Positions 36,101 to 45,494 are shown, numbered from the stretch's first letter. The stretch: DNA of 64,000 bases from Paramagnetospirillum marisnigri (GCF_001650715.1 NZ_LWQT01000088.1:62001-126000); one strand, 5' to 3'. Notes: generated by a model not told the origin, from the letters alone. Numbers and translations are program-made.

Positions 36101-37288
36101 ATGACCCGCGCGCTGCCCTATGGACGCCAACTCATCGAGGACGACGACATCGCCGCCGTGGTGGCGGTGCTGCGCTCCGACGCCCTGACCGGCGGCCCCG
36201 CCGTCACCGGCTTCGAGACCGCGCTGCGCTCCGTCACCGGCGCGCGCCACGCGGTGGCCTGTTCCTCGGGTACCGCCGCCCTGCATCTGGCGGCCATGGC
36301 CCTGGAGTTGGGGCCGGGCGACGCGGTGATCGTGCCCTCGGTGACCTTCGTGGCCACCGCCAACGCGGCGCGCTATGTGGGGGCCGAGGTGGTGTTCGCC
36401 GATGTTGATCCCGCCACCGGCCTGATGGAGCCCCAGCATCTGGAGGCGGCGCTGAAGCGCTGCGGGACTGCCCGGCCACGGGCGGTGTTTCCCGTTCATC
36501 TCAATGGCCAATGCGTCGGCATGGCGGAACTGGGCGAACTGGCCCGCCGCCGCGGCCTGTTCGTGGTGGAGGATGCCTGTCACGCCCTGGGCAGCGTCCA
36601 GGGCGGACGGTTGACCGGGGCCTGTTCGTCCTCGGATATGGCGGTGTTCTCGTTCCACCCGGTCAAGACCGTGGCCATGGGCGAGGGCGGTGCCGTCACC
36701 ACCGCCGACGACCGGCTGGCGGAGCGGCTGCGGCTGTATCGCAGCCATGGCATCACCCGCGAGGCCGCCGATTTCTTGCAGCCCGCCGAGGCCTTCGATG
36801 CCGGCGGGCAGCCCAATCCCTGGTATTACGAGATGGCGCGGCCCGGCTTCAACTACCGCGCCTCCGACATCAATTGCGCCCTGGGGACCAGCCAACTGGC
36901 CAAGCTGGCCCGCTTCAAGACCCGGCGCACCGAGCTGGTCGAGGCCTACGGCGCCGCCCTGGCACCGCTGGCGCCGCTGGTCCAGCCGGTGGGGCGCCGT
37001 CCCGACTGCGTCCCCTCCTGGCATATCCAGGTGGTGCGCATCGACTTCGCCGCCGCCGGAACCAATCGGGCCAAGGTGATGCGCGCCCTGGCCGAGCGCG
37101 GCATTTCCACCCAGGTGCATTATCTGCCGGTGCATCGCCAGCCCTATTACCGCGCCCTTTATTCCGACACCGCCCTGCCCGGCGCCGATGCCTATTACGA
37201 CCGCTGCCTGACTCTGCCGCTGTTCGTGGGCATGGAAAATGCCGAGGTGGAACGGGTGGTCGCGGCGCTGAAGGCGGTGCTGTCATGA
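36101..37288 (+). CDS. pseC: UDP-4-amino-4,6-dideoxy-N-acetyl-altrosamine transaminase PseC
   Basis: 395-aa PLP-dependent sugar aminotransferase (DegT/DnrJ/EryC1/StrS family), second step of pseudaminic acid synthesis. Signatures: YGRQLIEDDDIAAV near 7-20, CSSGTAALHLAA near 54-65, VVEDACHALGS near 155-165 (Asp contacting PLP nitrogen) and the PLP lysine K189 in SFHPVKTVAMGEGG. The late segment QVHYLPVHRQPYY is typical for this branch. The stop overlaps the downstream oxidoreductase gene by four bases. Confidence 0.92.
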   Translation: MTRALPYGRQLIEDDDIAAVVAVLRSDALTGGPAVTGFETALRSVTGARHAVACSSGTAALHLAAMALELGPGDAVIVPSVTFVATANAARYVGAEVVFADVDPATGLMEPQHLEAALKRCGTARPRAVFPVHLNGQCVGMAELGELARRRGLFVVEDACHALGSVQGGRLTGACSSSDMAVFSFHPVKTVAMGEGGAVTTADDRLAERLRLYRSHGITREAADFLQPAEAFDAGGQPNPWYYEMARPGFNYRASDINCALGTSQLAKLARFKTRRTELVEAYGAALAPLAPLVQPVGRRPDCVPSWHIQVVRIDFAAAGTNRAKVMRALAERGISTQVHYLPVHRQPYYRALYSDTALPGADAYYDRCLTLPLFVGMENAEVERVVAALKAVLS

Positions 37289-38238
37289 TCGCCGTGCTCG
37301 GCCTGGGCAGCATCGGCCTGCGCCATGCCCGCAACGTCATGGATCTGGGCGAGACGGTGATAGGCTTCGACCCCTCGCCCCAGCGCCGTGCCCTGCTGGA
37401 GGCGGCGGGTGGCGCGGTCACCGACAACCGCGAGGAGGCCCTGGCCAAGTGCAAGGCGGTGGTCATCGCCAGCCCCTCGGATCGGCACGAGGACGATCTG
37501 GCCGCCGCCATCGAGGCCGGGCGCCATGCCTTGGTGGAAAAGCCGCTGGGCCATCGTCTCGGCCGCCTTCCCGAACTGCTGGACAAGGCCGAGTCCGCCG
37601 GGCTGGTGGTGGCCGCCGCCCTCAATCTGCGGGTCCATCCCTGCGTCCAGATGACCCGCATGGCCCTGGCCGAAGGCGTGATTGGCAAGGTGCTGTGGGG
37701 CCGCTTCCTCGCCGCCCTCTATCTGCCCGACTGGCGGCCCGGTCAGGACTGGCGCCAGGGCTATGCCAACGACCCCCGCACCGGCGGCGCCATTTTCGAC
37801 TATATCCACGAATTCGACCTGGCCGCCCATCTGCTGGGCCAGTTCCGGCCGCTGGCCTGCATCGCCGGGCAAAGCGGCAGTCTGGGCCTCGAGTCCGAGG
37901 ACATGGCCGACGCCTTCCTGCACCACGAGACCGGCGTGACCTCCACCGTGCATGTGGACTATGTCACCCGGCCGCGCCTGCGCGGCTTCCATCTGGTGGG
38001 GACGGGGGGACAGATCCATGTGGACCTGGACCGCCGCCAGTTCCGCCATGTGGATGCCTTGGGCGAGAACCGGGTGGACCGTACCCTGCTCGGCAGCTAT
38101 GCCGATGACTATGTCACCGAAATGTCCGCCTTCCTGGCCTCGGTCAAGGGCGCCCCGCCGGTCTGCTCCGGGCGCGAGGCCCTGGCCGTGCTGGACAGCG
38201 TCATCAAGGCCCGCACCCTAGCCGGATTACCGTCATGA
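37285..38238 (+). CDS. Gfo/Idh/MocA family oxidoreductase
   Basis: 317-aa NAD(P)-dependent sugar oxidoreductase. The N-terminal Rossmann fold shows VLGLGSIGLRHARN near 4-17, and the conserved EKPLG motif near 85-89 carries the active-site Lys. The C-terminal alpha/beta domain includes GGAIFDYIHEFDLAAHLLG near 171-189, with Asp and His in the position of the catalytic His of the family. It is coupled by ATGA overlaps to pseC upstream and the fusion gene downstream, so it probably modifies a sugar in the same pathway; it is not a standard pseudaminic acid enzyme. Confidence 0.85.
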   Translation: MIAVLGLGSIGLRHARNVMDLGETVIGFDPSPQRRALLEAAGGAVTDNREEALAKCKAVVIASPSDRHEDDLAAAIEAGRHALVEKPLGHRLGRLPELLDKAESAGLVVAAALNLRVHPCVQMTRMALAEGVIGKVLWGRFLAALYLPDWRPGQDWRQGYANDPRTGGAIFDYIHEFDLAAHLLGQFRPLACIAGQSGSLGLESEDMADAFLHHETGVTSTVHVDYVTRPRLRGFHLVGTGGQIHVDLDRRQFRHVDALGENRVDRTLLGSYADDYVTEMSAFLASVKGAPPVCSGREALAVLDSVIKARTLAGLPS

Positions 38239-40271
38239 AAGCCGTCGCCGTCATCCAGGCCCGCCTGTCTTCCACCCGTCTGCCCGGCAAGGTGCTGCTG
38301 CCGCTGCGGGGCCGCCCGGTGCTCGACTGGGTGGTCGATGCCGCCCGCGCCATTCCCGGCAGCGATTCGGTGGTGGTCGCCACTTCGGACCAGCCCGACG
38401 ACGATGCCGTCGAGGCCTGGGCCAAGGGCGCCGGGGTGGCCTGCCATCGTGGCGCGCTGGACGACGTGCTGGACCGCTTCGTCGGCGCGGCCCGCGCCCA
38501 GGACGCCGATCTGGTGATGCGGCTGACCGCCGATTGCCCGCTGCTGGACTCCCAGGTCTGCGGCGAGGTGCTGGCGCTGTTGAAGCGCTCCAAGCTGGCC
38601 TATGCCTCCAATGCCAGCCCCGCCAGTTGGCCCGACGGGCTGGACTGCGAGGCCTTCACCATGGACGCCCTGGAGGCCGCCGCGCGCGAGGCCACCCGCC
38701 CCGCCGACCGCGAGCATGTCACCGTCTTCATCCGCGACCGTCGCCACCGGTTCCCGCAGGCCTCGCTGGTCTGCCCGCTGCCCGGCCTGCATGCCGAGCG
38801 CTGGACCCTGGACGAGCCCGCCGACCTGGACTTCCTGGAGGCGGTCACCGCGAAACTGGGCCAGCGGCGCTCCTATCTCGACGTGCTGGCGGTGCTGGAC
38901 GCCGAGCCAGAACTGCGCCGGATCAACGCCCGCATCACCCGCAACGAGGGCTTCGCCAAGTCCCTGGCCAAGGAGGCGCTGCCCCCCTGGAACGGCGCAG
39001 CCACCAGCAAGGCCCTGCTGGAACGCGCCGAGGCGGTGATCCCGCTGGGCAGCCAGACCTTCTCGAAAAGCCGCATCCAGTATCCCGAGGACTCGCCCAT
39101 GTTCCTCACCCACGGCCTGGGCGGCCGGGTATGGGACGTGGACGGCAATTCCTATGTGGATATGGTCTGCGGCCTGCTGCCGGTGGTGCTGGGCTATCAG
39201 GACCCCGATGTGGATGCCGCCATTCGCGCCCAGTTGACCAACGGCATCTCCTTCAGCCTCGCCACCGAGTTGGAGACCCAACTGGCCGAGCGGCTGGTGG
39301 AGCTGATCCCCTGCGCCGAATCGGTGCGTTTCGGCAAGAACGGCACCGACGCCACCAGCGCCGCCATCCGCCTCGCCCGCGCCTTCACGGGACGCGATCG
39401 GGTGGCGGTGTGCGGCTATCATGGCTGGCAGGACTGGTATATCGGCTCGACCACCCGCAACAAGGGGGTGCCCAAGGCGGTGCAGGGCCTCACCCACACC
39501 TTCGCCTACAACAATCTCGATTCGGCGCGGCAGCTATTCATCGACCATCCCGGCGAGATGGCCGCCCTGATCCTGGAACCCATGAACGCCGTCGACCCGG
39601 CGCCCGGCTTCCTGGAGGGGCTGAAGGAACTGGCCCATGCCCATGGCGCCCTGTTGATCTTCGACGAGGTCATCACCGGCTTCCGCTACCATCTCGGCGG
39701 GGCGCAGACCCTGTTCGGGGTGACGCCCGACCTGGCCTCGTTCGGCAAGTCCATGGGCAACGGCATGCCCATCTCGGCGGTGATGGGCCGCGCCGACATC
39801 ATGCGCGAGATGGAGGAGGTGTTCATCTCCGGCACTTTCGGCGGCGAGGCGCTGTCGCTGGCCGCCTCCATCGCGGTGATCGACAAGATGAAGCGCGAGC
39901 CGGTGATCGAGGGCCTTTGGCGCACCGGCACCATCCTGGCCGACGAGGTGGGCAAGCTGACCGCCGCCCACGGCCTTTCCGATGTCTTTTCGCTGGTGGG
40001 TCGGGCGCCGTGGAAGATCCTGGCGGTGCAGGACCACGCCAAGGCCCGCAAGGAAGCCATCAAGACCCTGTTTGCCCGCGAGATGCTGCGGGCCGGGGTG
40101 CTGTTCCTGGCCAGCCATAACGTCTGCTACGCCCATGACGCCGCCGACATCAACCGGGTGCTGACCGCCTGGGACGTGGCCCTGGCCAAGGTAGAAGCGG
40201 AACTGGCGACGGGCAGGCTGGAGGAACGGCTGCCCTGCCCGGCGGTGATGCCGGTTTTCAAGGTGAGATAA
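38235..40271 (+). CDS. Fusion of SpsF-type cytidylyltransferase and class III aminotransferase
   Basis: 678 aa. Residues about 1-240 resemble SpsF/CMP-KDO synthetase nucleotidyltransferases: AVIQARLSSTRLPGKVLLPL near 5-24 holds the R-x-x-S/T-R-L-P-G-K motif and RLTADCPLLD near 96-105 the metal Asp. From about 255 to 670 the protein matches class III PLP aminotransferases of the glutamate-1-semialdehyde aminomutase type: LIFDEVITGFRYH near 476 and PLP lysine K505 in SFGKSMGNGMP. No separate PseF is visible, so the N-terminal half may activate the nonulosonate with CTP, while the aminotransferase may amino-modify the sugar. Both roles are inference. Confidence 0.82.
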   Translation: MKAVAVIQARLSSTRLPGKVLLPLRGRPVLDWVVDAARAIPGSDSVVVATSDQPDDDAVEAWAKGAGVACHRGALDDVLDRFVGAARAQDADLVMRLTADCPLLDSQVCGEVLALLKRSKLAYASNASPASWPDGLDCEAFTMDALEAAAREATRPADREHVTVFIRDRRHRFPQASLVCPLPGLHAERWTLDEPADLDFLEAVTAKLGQRRSYLDVLAVLDAEPELRRINARITRNEGFAKSLAKEALPPWNGAATSKALLERAEAVIPLGSQTFSKSRIQYPEDSPMFLTHGLGGRVWDVDGNSYVDMVCGLLPVVLGYQDPDVDAAIRAQLTNGISFSLATELETQLAERLVELIPCAESVRFGKNGTDATSAAIRLARAFTGRDRVAVCGYHGWQDWYIGSTTRNKGVPKAVQGLTHTFAYNNLDSARQLFIDHPGEMAALILEPMNAVDPAPGFLEGLKELAHAHGALLIFDEVITGFRYHLGGAQTLFGVTPDLASFGKSMGNGMPISAVMGRADIMREMEEVFISGTFGGEALSLAASIAVIDKMKREPVIEGLWRTGTILADEVGKLTAAHGLSDVFSLVGRAPWKILAVQDHAKARKEAIKTLFAREMLRAGVLFLASHNVCYAHDAADINRVLTAWDVALAKVEAELATGRLEERLPCPAVMPVFKVR

Positions 40272-40276
40272 GGAGC

Positions 40277-40314
40277 GCGGGAGGGGGCGCCGGAGCGCTG
40301 CCCCTCTCGCCCGC
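40277..40314. terminator. GC-rich hairpin between convergent genes
   Basis: GCGGG at 40277-40281 pairs with CCCGC at 40310-40314 and GGGGC at 40284-40288 with GCCCC at 40300-40304, with small bulges. No T run follows on either side. It lies between the convergent fusion gene and chemoreceptor gene and may end both transcripts. Confidence 0.35.
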
Positions 40315-40320
40315 ATTCCC

Positions 40321-41631
40321 TTATCCCTTCTTGATGCCCGAGCAGACCCGCGAGACGAAGGCGTCGATATCGTCGTTCATGGCAACGGTGCGGGCGGCCA
40401 GGTCGCCCGCCGCGATCAGCACCTGACCGGCGGCATCGGTGGCGGTTCCGGCGGTGGAGGCCACATCGCCGATAGTGTCGGCCACGGTCTGGACATCGGC
40501 GGCCACATTGCGGATGGAGCGGCTCATATCGGCCACGGCGGCGCTTTGCTGCTCGGTGGCCGCCGCGATGCCGGTGGCGTTGTCGTTGATGTCCCTGATC
40601 TTGCCCGCGATGTTGCGCACCGCGTCCACCGCGTGGTGGGTGGCGCTGCGCATGGATTCGATCTGGCTGGAAATCTCGTCGGTGGCGCGCGCCGTCTGGT
40701 TGGCCAGATGCTTGACCTCGTTGGCGACCACGGCGAAGCCCTTGCCCGCCTCGCCGGCGCGGGCCGCCTCGATGGTGGCGTTGAGCGCGAGAAGATTGGT
40801 CTGGCTGGCGATCTCGGTGATCAGGTTGACCACCTCGCCGATCTTCTGGGCAGCCTGATTGAGGCCGTTGATGGCCACGTCGGTCTCGGTGGCCACCCGC
40901 ACGGTTTCCTGGGCCATGGTGGCGGAATACTGGATGCGCTCGGCCACCTCGCGGATGCCCGCCGCCACCTGCTCGGCGGCGGCGGCCACGGTCTCCACAT
41001 GGGTGGAGGCGTCATTGGCGGCGTCGGCCACCCGGGTCGAGGTGTCGCTGGTCTGGTTGGCGATCTCCGACATTTGCCGCGCCGTGGCTTCCAGCTCGGT
41101 GGCGGTGGCGGCGACCACGCCGGTGACGTGCTTGATGGTCTCGCCGACGCCGGTGGCCTCGCTGGTGAAGGCCTTGGCGCGGTTTTCCATCTCGGTCAGG
41201 GCGCGGTTGATCAGGCGGGCATGGTCGGCGAACTCACCCACCAGGCCATCGGTCAGGATGTGACGGAAGTAGCGGCCCTCGGAGGTCAGGGCCATGGCGG
41301 CGTCGGCCTCCTTGGTGAAGACCTCGGTCAGGTCGAGCAGGCGGTTGATGGTGTGCTCCAACTGCCCCAGCACCCCGGCCTCGGTGATGCCGACGATGCG
41401 GGCGTCCAGCCGCCCCGAGGCGGCCTCGCCCAGCACGGTGCAGGCCCGGTGCACGGCGGTGCGGGCCTGATGGATGCAATAGAGCGCCACCAGGGCGCTG
41501 ACGGCGGCGGTGGCAATGGCGGCGGCGTCCAGGGCTGCGCCACGGGTCAGGGTGATCACCGCGCCGATCAGGCACAGACCGGCGGCGACCAGGCAGGCGA
41601 TCAGGGCCTTAGAGAGAGAAGACGAATTCAT
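40321..41631 (-). CDS. Methyl-accepting chemotaxis protein without a periplasmic sensor domain
   Basis: 436 aa. Two hydrophobic segments near 8-27 and 33-50 are separated by only a few residues, so there is no periplasmic domain. A HAMP-like linker follows, and the signalling hairpin tip sits at [20 protein letters not shown] near 284-303, followed by [16 protein letters not shown] chose the ATG at 41631; the longer open frame upstream is out of register with the PAS gene and is its shadow. The start overlaps the end of the PAS gene by 23 bases. The PAS protein probably supplies the sensory input, as in a split Aer-type receptor. Confidence 0.9.
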   Translation of the reverse strand: MNSSSLSKALIACLVAAGLCLIGAVITLTRGAALDAAAIATAAVSALVALYCIHQARTAVHRACTVLGEAASGRLDARIVGITEAGVLGQLEHTINRLLDLTEVFTKEADAAMALTSEGRYFRHILTDGLVGEFADHARLINRALTEMENRAKAFTSEATGVGETIKHVTGVVAATATELEATARQMSEIANQTSDTSTRVADAANDASTHVETVAAAAEQVAAGIREVAERIQYSATMAQETVRVATETDVAINGLNQAAQKIGEVVNLITEIASQTNLLALNATIEAARAGEAGKGFAVVANEVKHLANQTARATDEISSQIESMRSATHHAVDAVRNIAGKIRDINDNATGIAAATEQQSAAVADMSRSIRNVAADVQTVADTIGDVASTAGTATDAAGQVLIAAGDLAARTVAMNDDIDAFVSRVCSGIKKG

Positions 41632-42133
41632 CGTAAGGCACTCCGGCGGTCTGCAATGTTGCGACAACGGCCTGGAAGGCCGCGTCCATCCCTGCCTTGC
41701 GGTCGGGGTTGCCCTGCTCGATGGCCAGCAGTTGCTTGTAAAGGCCCTCGGCCTTGGCGACGGCCTCGGGCCGGGGAGAGCGGCGGTTGGAGTGGTAGCT
41801 GACGATGGAGCCGTTCTTGTCGAAGGTGGGTGTGACGTGGGCCAGGACCCAGTAGTGGTCACCGTTCTTGGATCGGTTCTTCACATAGGCGAAGATTTCC
41901 TTGCCCGCCGAGATGGTGTCCCACAGCAGCTTGAAGACGCAACGCGGCATGTCGGGGTGGCGGATGATGCTGTGCGGCTGGTTCAGGATTTCCGCTTCGG
42001 AATACCCGGCCAAACGCAGAAACACCTCATTGGCATAGATGATCCGGCCCTTGGTGTCGGTCTTGCTGACAATGATTTCGTCGGAACCGAATGTCCGCTC
42101 CACGCCGCTAAGGTATATGCCCGATGTCTTCAT
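41609..42133 (-). CDS. Aer-like PAS domain sensor protein
   Basis: 174-aa soluble protein with one PAS domain at about 15-120: [20 protein letters not shown], then [22 protein letters not shown] and the [16 protein letters not shown] strand. This is the Aer PAS type, which in E. coli binds FAD and senses redox state. The ATG at 42133 has GGGGAGAG just upstream; a GTG at 42145 is a weaker choice. It ends inside the start of the chemoreceptor gene, so the two are translationally coupled. Whether it binds FAD or heme cannot be told from sequence. Confidence 0.88.
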   Translation of the reverse strand: MKTSGIYLSGVERTFGSDEIIVSKTDTKGRIIYANEVFLRLAGYSEAEILNQPHSIIRHPDMPRCVFKLLWDTISAGKEIFAYVKNRSKNGDHYWVLAHVTPTFDKNGSIVSYHSNRRSPRPEAVAKAEGLYKQLLAIEQGNPDRKAGMDAAFQAVVATLQTAGVPYDEFVFSL

Positions 42134-42440
42134 GTCTCTCCCCACAGAGAGGATAGCAAATGGGTGGCTACCCGAAAGGATAGTGCTAATACAAATTCGA
42201 TGGTACGCGAAAACATATTAATGAGCGATGAAAATTGCCAAGGTCAAAAAATGTCAACCTTTGACGGAAATACAAAGAATTTCGTCTTAATGTGTCCGCT
42301 GGGATGTCACGCAAATTAGACTTCTTAAAAAATCATCCAGATAGAATGTCTATACATGGAGGGCAACCCTGGGGAAAACTGGTGGCGTTGCCATCCCGCC
42401 GCCTACTCACTAAGGTGCGGGCAGCCACGGACGAGGACGC
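42134..42440. other. AT-rich gap between divergent PAS and rlmJ genes
   Basis: About 307 bases, clearly more AT-rich than the flanks at 42170-42360, as expected for divergent promoters. A 32-codon open frame at 42221-42319 (three Cys, no clear Shine-Dalgarno) is present but not convincing. I cannot assign -10/-35 boxes with confidence. Confidence 0.5.
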
Positions 42441-43286
42441 ATGAACTACCGCCACGCCTACCATGCCGGAAATTTCGCCGATGTGATGAAGCATGCCGCC
42501 ATCGCCCTGGTGGTCGAGTCGCTGTGCCGCAAGGACAAGCCGTTCTTCGTCCTGGATACCCATGCCGGAATCGGCGCCTATGACCTGGCCTCGGTGGCGG
42601 CGGAAAAGACGGGTGAATTCCTGGGCGGCATCGCCCCGGTGCTGGCCCAGCCCAGCGCGCCGCCCTCGCTCGATTCCTATCTCCGCATGGTCCGTGCCTT
42701 CAATCCCGATGGGACCCTGCGCTGGTATCCCGGCTCTCCGGAGGTGGTGCGCCAGATGATGCGCGACGACGATCGTCTGGCCCTGGTGGAATTGCATCCC
42801 GAGGACGCCGACATGCTGCGGCGGCGTTTCGCCGCCGATCGCCGGGTCGGGGTTCACCACATGGATGGCCACATGGCGGCCAAGGGGCTGCTGCCGCCCC
42901 ACGAGCGCCGGGGCCTCGTGCTGATCGACCCGCCCTTCGAGGTCAAGGATGAGTTGGAGCGTCTGCGCGTCACGCTGCGGCGAATCCGTCGCCTGTGGCC
43001 CACCGGGATCGTGGTGGCGTGGTATCCCATCAAGGGCCGCGAGACGGTGCGGCGCTTCCATCAGGCCGTCCGCGACGAGGGCGGTGCCAAGACGCTGGCG
43101 GCGGAACTGTTGCTGCGCTCCGACGACGACCCTTTCCGGCTGAATGGCAGCGGCCTGGTGATCATCAATCCCCCCTGGCGGCTGGAGGAGTCTCTGGCCG
43201 AGATGCTGCCCTGGCTGGCCGGGCTGCTGGCCCCCCAAAGCGGCAGGGGAACCGTCGAGTGGCTGATCGCCGAGGAGGGGGGCTAG
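42441..43286 (+). CDS. rlmJ: 23S rRNA (adenine(2030)-N6)-methyltransferase RlmJ
   Basis: 281-aa SAM-dependent methyltransferase that modifies A2030 of 23S rRNA. The N-terminus MNYRHAYHAGNFADVMKHA is the diagnostic start of the family, followed by the SAM site FVLDTHAGIGAYDL near 36-49 and the catalytic DPPFE near 161-165. ACGAGGAC precedes the ATG. The stop lies in a hairpin (GGGCTA 43280-43285 with TAGCCC 43292-43297) followed by a T-rich stretch, a weak terminator candidate. Confidence 0.93.
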   Translation: MNYRHAYHAGNFADVMKHAAIALVVESLCRKDKPFFVLDTHAGIGAYDLASVAAEKTGEFLGGIAPVLAQPSAPPSLDSYLRMVRAFNPDGTLRWYPGSPEVVRQMMRDDDRLALVELHPEDADMLRRRFAADRRVGVHHMDGHMAAKGLLPPHERRGLVLIDPPFEVKDELERLRVTLRRIRRLWPTGIVVAWYPIKGRETVRRFHQAVRDEGGAKTLAAELLLRSDDDPFRLNGSGLVIINPPWRLEESLAEMLPWLAGLLAPQSGRGTVEWLIAEEGG

Positions 43287-43388
43287 GGTGGTAGCCCTAA
43301 TTCTCTTGTAGGTATCCCTTTGCTCGTCTGCCCTTTTTTTGCGCCGCAATGCAAATTGCGAAGCGTGGAAGGCAGGGAGTGGGTTGGC

Positions 43389-43781
43389 ATGATCGCCATT
43401 TGGGATAATCGCTTGTCGGTGGGTGATGCCGGCATCGATGCCGAGCACCGGCTGGTGCTGAATCTTCTTAACGAGCTGGACGTGGTGTTCGCCGTCGCCG
43501 CGCCGCGGGTGGTGGTGGAAAAGGCGTTGGAAGCCCTGGTCAGGGCGGTGTCGCGCCACTTCGCCCGCGACGCATCCGCCGATGGTCCGGTCCGGACTCA
43601 CATGGCCTATCAGGCGCGGGTGGAGCGGCTGCTGCGCGACTGGCATTCCGGCGAGTTGCCGGTGATCGACCGCTCGACGCTGCTGTCGCTGGGGCGTGGC
43701 TGGATCGACCATATCGGTCGCCGCGAAGCCTATGGCCAGGCCTTGCCTCCGGACGCCAGCGCGAACCGCCTCGCGGTCTGA
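43389..43781 (+). CDS. Divergent hemerythrin-like protein
   Basis: 130 aa from the ATG at 43389 (GGGAGTGGG upstream). Start pattern WDNRLSVGDAGIDAEHRLVLNLLNEL is that of bacteriohemerythrins, which bind O2 at a di-iron centre. Mapped onto the classic ligand set, H20, H57, H71 and H108 are kept, but the HxxxE Glu is Asp (D61), the second His of HxxxH is Gln (Q75), and the final Asp is Glu (E113). The iron site is therefore probably altered or lost. An open frame upstream to 43320 has no support. The gene abuts the convergent histidine kinase gene with no gap. Confidence 0.78.
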   Translation: MIAIWDNRLSVGDAGIDAEHRLVLNLLNELDVVFAVAAPRVVVEKALEALVRAVSRHFARDASADGPVRTHMAYQARVERLLRDWHSGELPVIDRSTLLSLGRGWIDHIGRREAYGQALPPDASANRLAV

Positions 43782-45494
43782 TCAGTTCCCTGACACCAGC
43801 GGCAGGTCCAGGGTCGCGGTGGTGCCCTGACCCTTGACGCTGGTCAGTATCAGGCTGCCGCCATGCATTTCCGCCAGTCGGCGGGACAGCGGCAGGCCCA
43901 GGCCGGTTCCCGCCTCGGCGCGGGCAATGTCGGAGATGTTCTGGCCGAACGGGGTCATGGCGACGACGATTTCGTCCGTGGTCATGCCGATGCCGGTGTC
44001 GCTGACCGACAGCGAGGCCCTCTCGGGGAAGAACGACAGGGTCAGTGTCACGCTGCCGCCGAGCGGGGTGAATTTCACCGCGTTGGACAGAAGGTTCAAG
44101 ACGATCTGGCGGATTCTCCGGGGATCGGCCGAGATGGTTCGGGGCTGATCCAATCCGTGATGGATCACGGAGATCTGGTTCTCCTCGATCTTGGGGCGCA
44201 GCAGCCAGATGCAGTCCTGGACGGTCTCTCCCAGGGACATGTCCTCACGCTCCAGTTCGGCTTTGCCGACCTCGATCTTGGACAGATCCAGAATATCGTT
44301 GACCAGTGCCAGCAGATGTCGGCCAGAGCTTTGGATATGGCCGAGGTAATCGGTGCAGCGCGGGAGGCAGGCATGGCCGGGGATGCCGCCGAGCAGAGCG
44401 TCGGAAAATCCCAGGATGGCGTTGAGCGGGGTGCGGAATTCATGGCTCATATTGGCGAGAAAAGCCGATTTGGCCTGATTGGCGGTATCTGCCACCGCCT
44501 GGGCCTCCGCCAGGTCGGCCAGGGTGCGCTCCACTCGTGTTAGTTGGCGCAGCAACCCGGCCACCAATAGCGCCCCCACAAGATTGATCAGCACGGTGAC
44601 GGCCACCAGGGTGAGGCTTTGGGTCTGCCAATCCCGCAGCACCGTGGCCATATCGCGGGATACCACCGCGATCATGGGGAACTGCTGCCCCTTGGCGCTG
44701 CCGAATAACCGCTCTCGATTGTCCAGTGGCGAGGTGACCTGCCCACTGAAGACCGGCTTGTCGCGACTGTCCTGGAATGCCGGCATATCGGCGATGGAGC
44801 GTCCAACGAACAGGTGATGATCGGGGACGCGGGCGATGATGCTCCCTTCCTCGTCCACCAGAACGGCGGTATCGCCGGGATTGGGGGTGGCGATGGCGAG
44901 CGCGATGGCCAATTGCCGCAGATCGATGGTCGCGGCCACCACGCCGCCGAAGCTGCCATCGTGATTGGTCAGGGGGCGGCTGATGGCGATGATCCAGGCG
45001 CTGTCATTGCGGCTGACGGAGGGTTGGCCCAGATAGGGGCGCGAAGGTCCTGGCCGCATATGCGCGGCATGGTAAGGCCGGTCGGACAGATCCACCGCCT
45101 GGAACGGGTCGGTCAGATTGGTGGCATAGCGGGTCATGCCGTTTGGGCCGGTCACCAGGATGGCCCGTGCTCCCGGGACCAATCTGGCCTGACGGCGGAG
45201 GAAGTCGAGGATGGCCGGATTGGCCCAGCGATCAGGTTCCGGATGGAAGGTCAGTACTTCCGCCGTCCCCACCAGGATCTTGTCGATGGCCCCCAATTCG
45301 GCCTCGATCACCGAGGACAACAGGCGGGCGGTATTGACCGTTGAGCCGGTGGCGATGGTAATGGCCTCGTTGCGTTCGGTGACCACCCAGGTGGCGGTGC
45401 CGCAATCCAGCAGGATCAAAAATGCCGCCGCCAGCAGCGTCAGGCGCTTGCGGATGGTCCTGGAGCCGCCTTGCCGAAAGGGGGGCGCCGTCAT
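43782..45494 (-). CDS. Membrane sensor histidine kinase with periplasmic Cache-like domain
   Basis: 570 aa from the ATG at 45494, which overlaps the ParA-type gene stop; an upstream GTG at 45524 is less likely. TM1 is at about 15-35 and TM2 at about 300-320. The periplasmic part (about 36-295) looks like a double-Cache/PDC sensor (YLGQPSVSRNDSAWIIAISR region). The kinase core has the H box NMSHEFRTPLNAILGF, N box NLLSNAVKFT, G1 DTGIGM and G2 GTGLGL. There is no receiver domain and no response regulator next to it, so it is an orphan kinase. The ligand is unknown. Confidence 0.9.
   Translation of the reverse strand: MTAPPFRQGGSRTIRKRLTLLAAAFLILLDCGTATWVVTERNEAITIATGSTVNTARLLSSVIEAELGAIDKILVGTAEVLTFHPEPDRWANPAILDFLRRQARLVPGARAILVTGPNGMTRYATNLTDPFQAVDLSDRPYHAAHMRPGPSRPYLGQPSVSRNDSAWIIAISRPLTNHDGSFGGVVAATIDLRQLAIALAIATPNPGDTAVLVDEEGSIIARVPDHHLFVGRSIADMPAFQDSRDKPVFSGQVTSPLDNRERLFGSAKGQQFPMIAVVSRDMATVLRDWQTQSLTLVAVTVLINLVGALLVAGLLRQLTRVERTLADLAEAQAVADTANQAKSAFLANMSHEFRTPLNAILGFSDALLGGIPGHACLPRCTDYLGHIQSSGRHLLALVNDILDLSKIEVGKAELEREDMSLGETVQDCIWLLRPKIEENQISVIHHGLDQPRTISADPRRIRQIVLNLLSNAVKFTPLGGSVTLTLSFFPERASLSVSDTGIGMTTDEIVVAMTPFGQNISDIARAEAGTGLGLPLSRRLAEMHGGSLILTSVKGQGTTATLDLPLVSGN

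Noticed and set aside
42221-42319. 32-codon frame with three Cys in the AT-rich gap before rlmJ
   Set aside because: No Shine-Dalgarno, no recognisable family; expected by chance in an AT-rich intergenic region.
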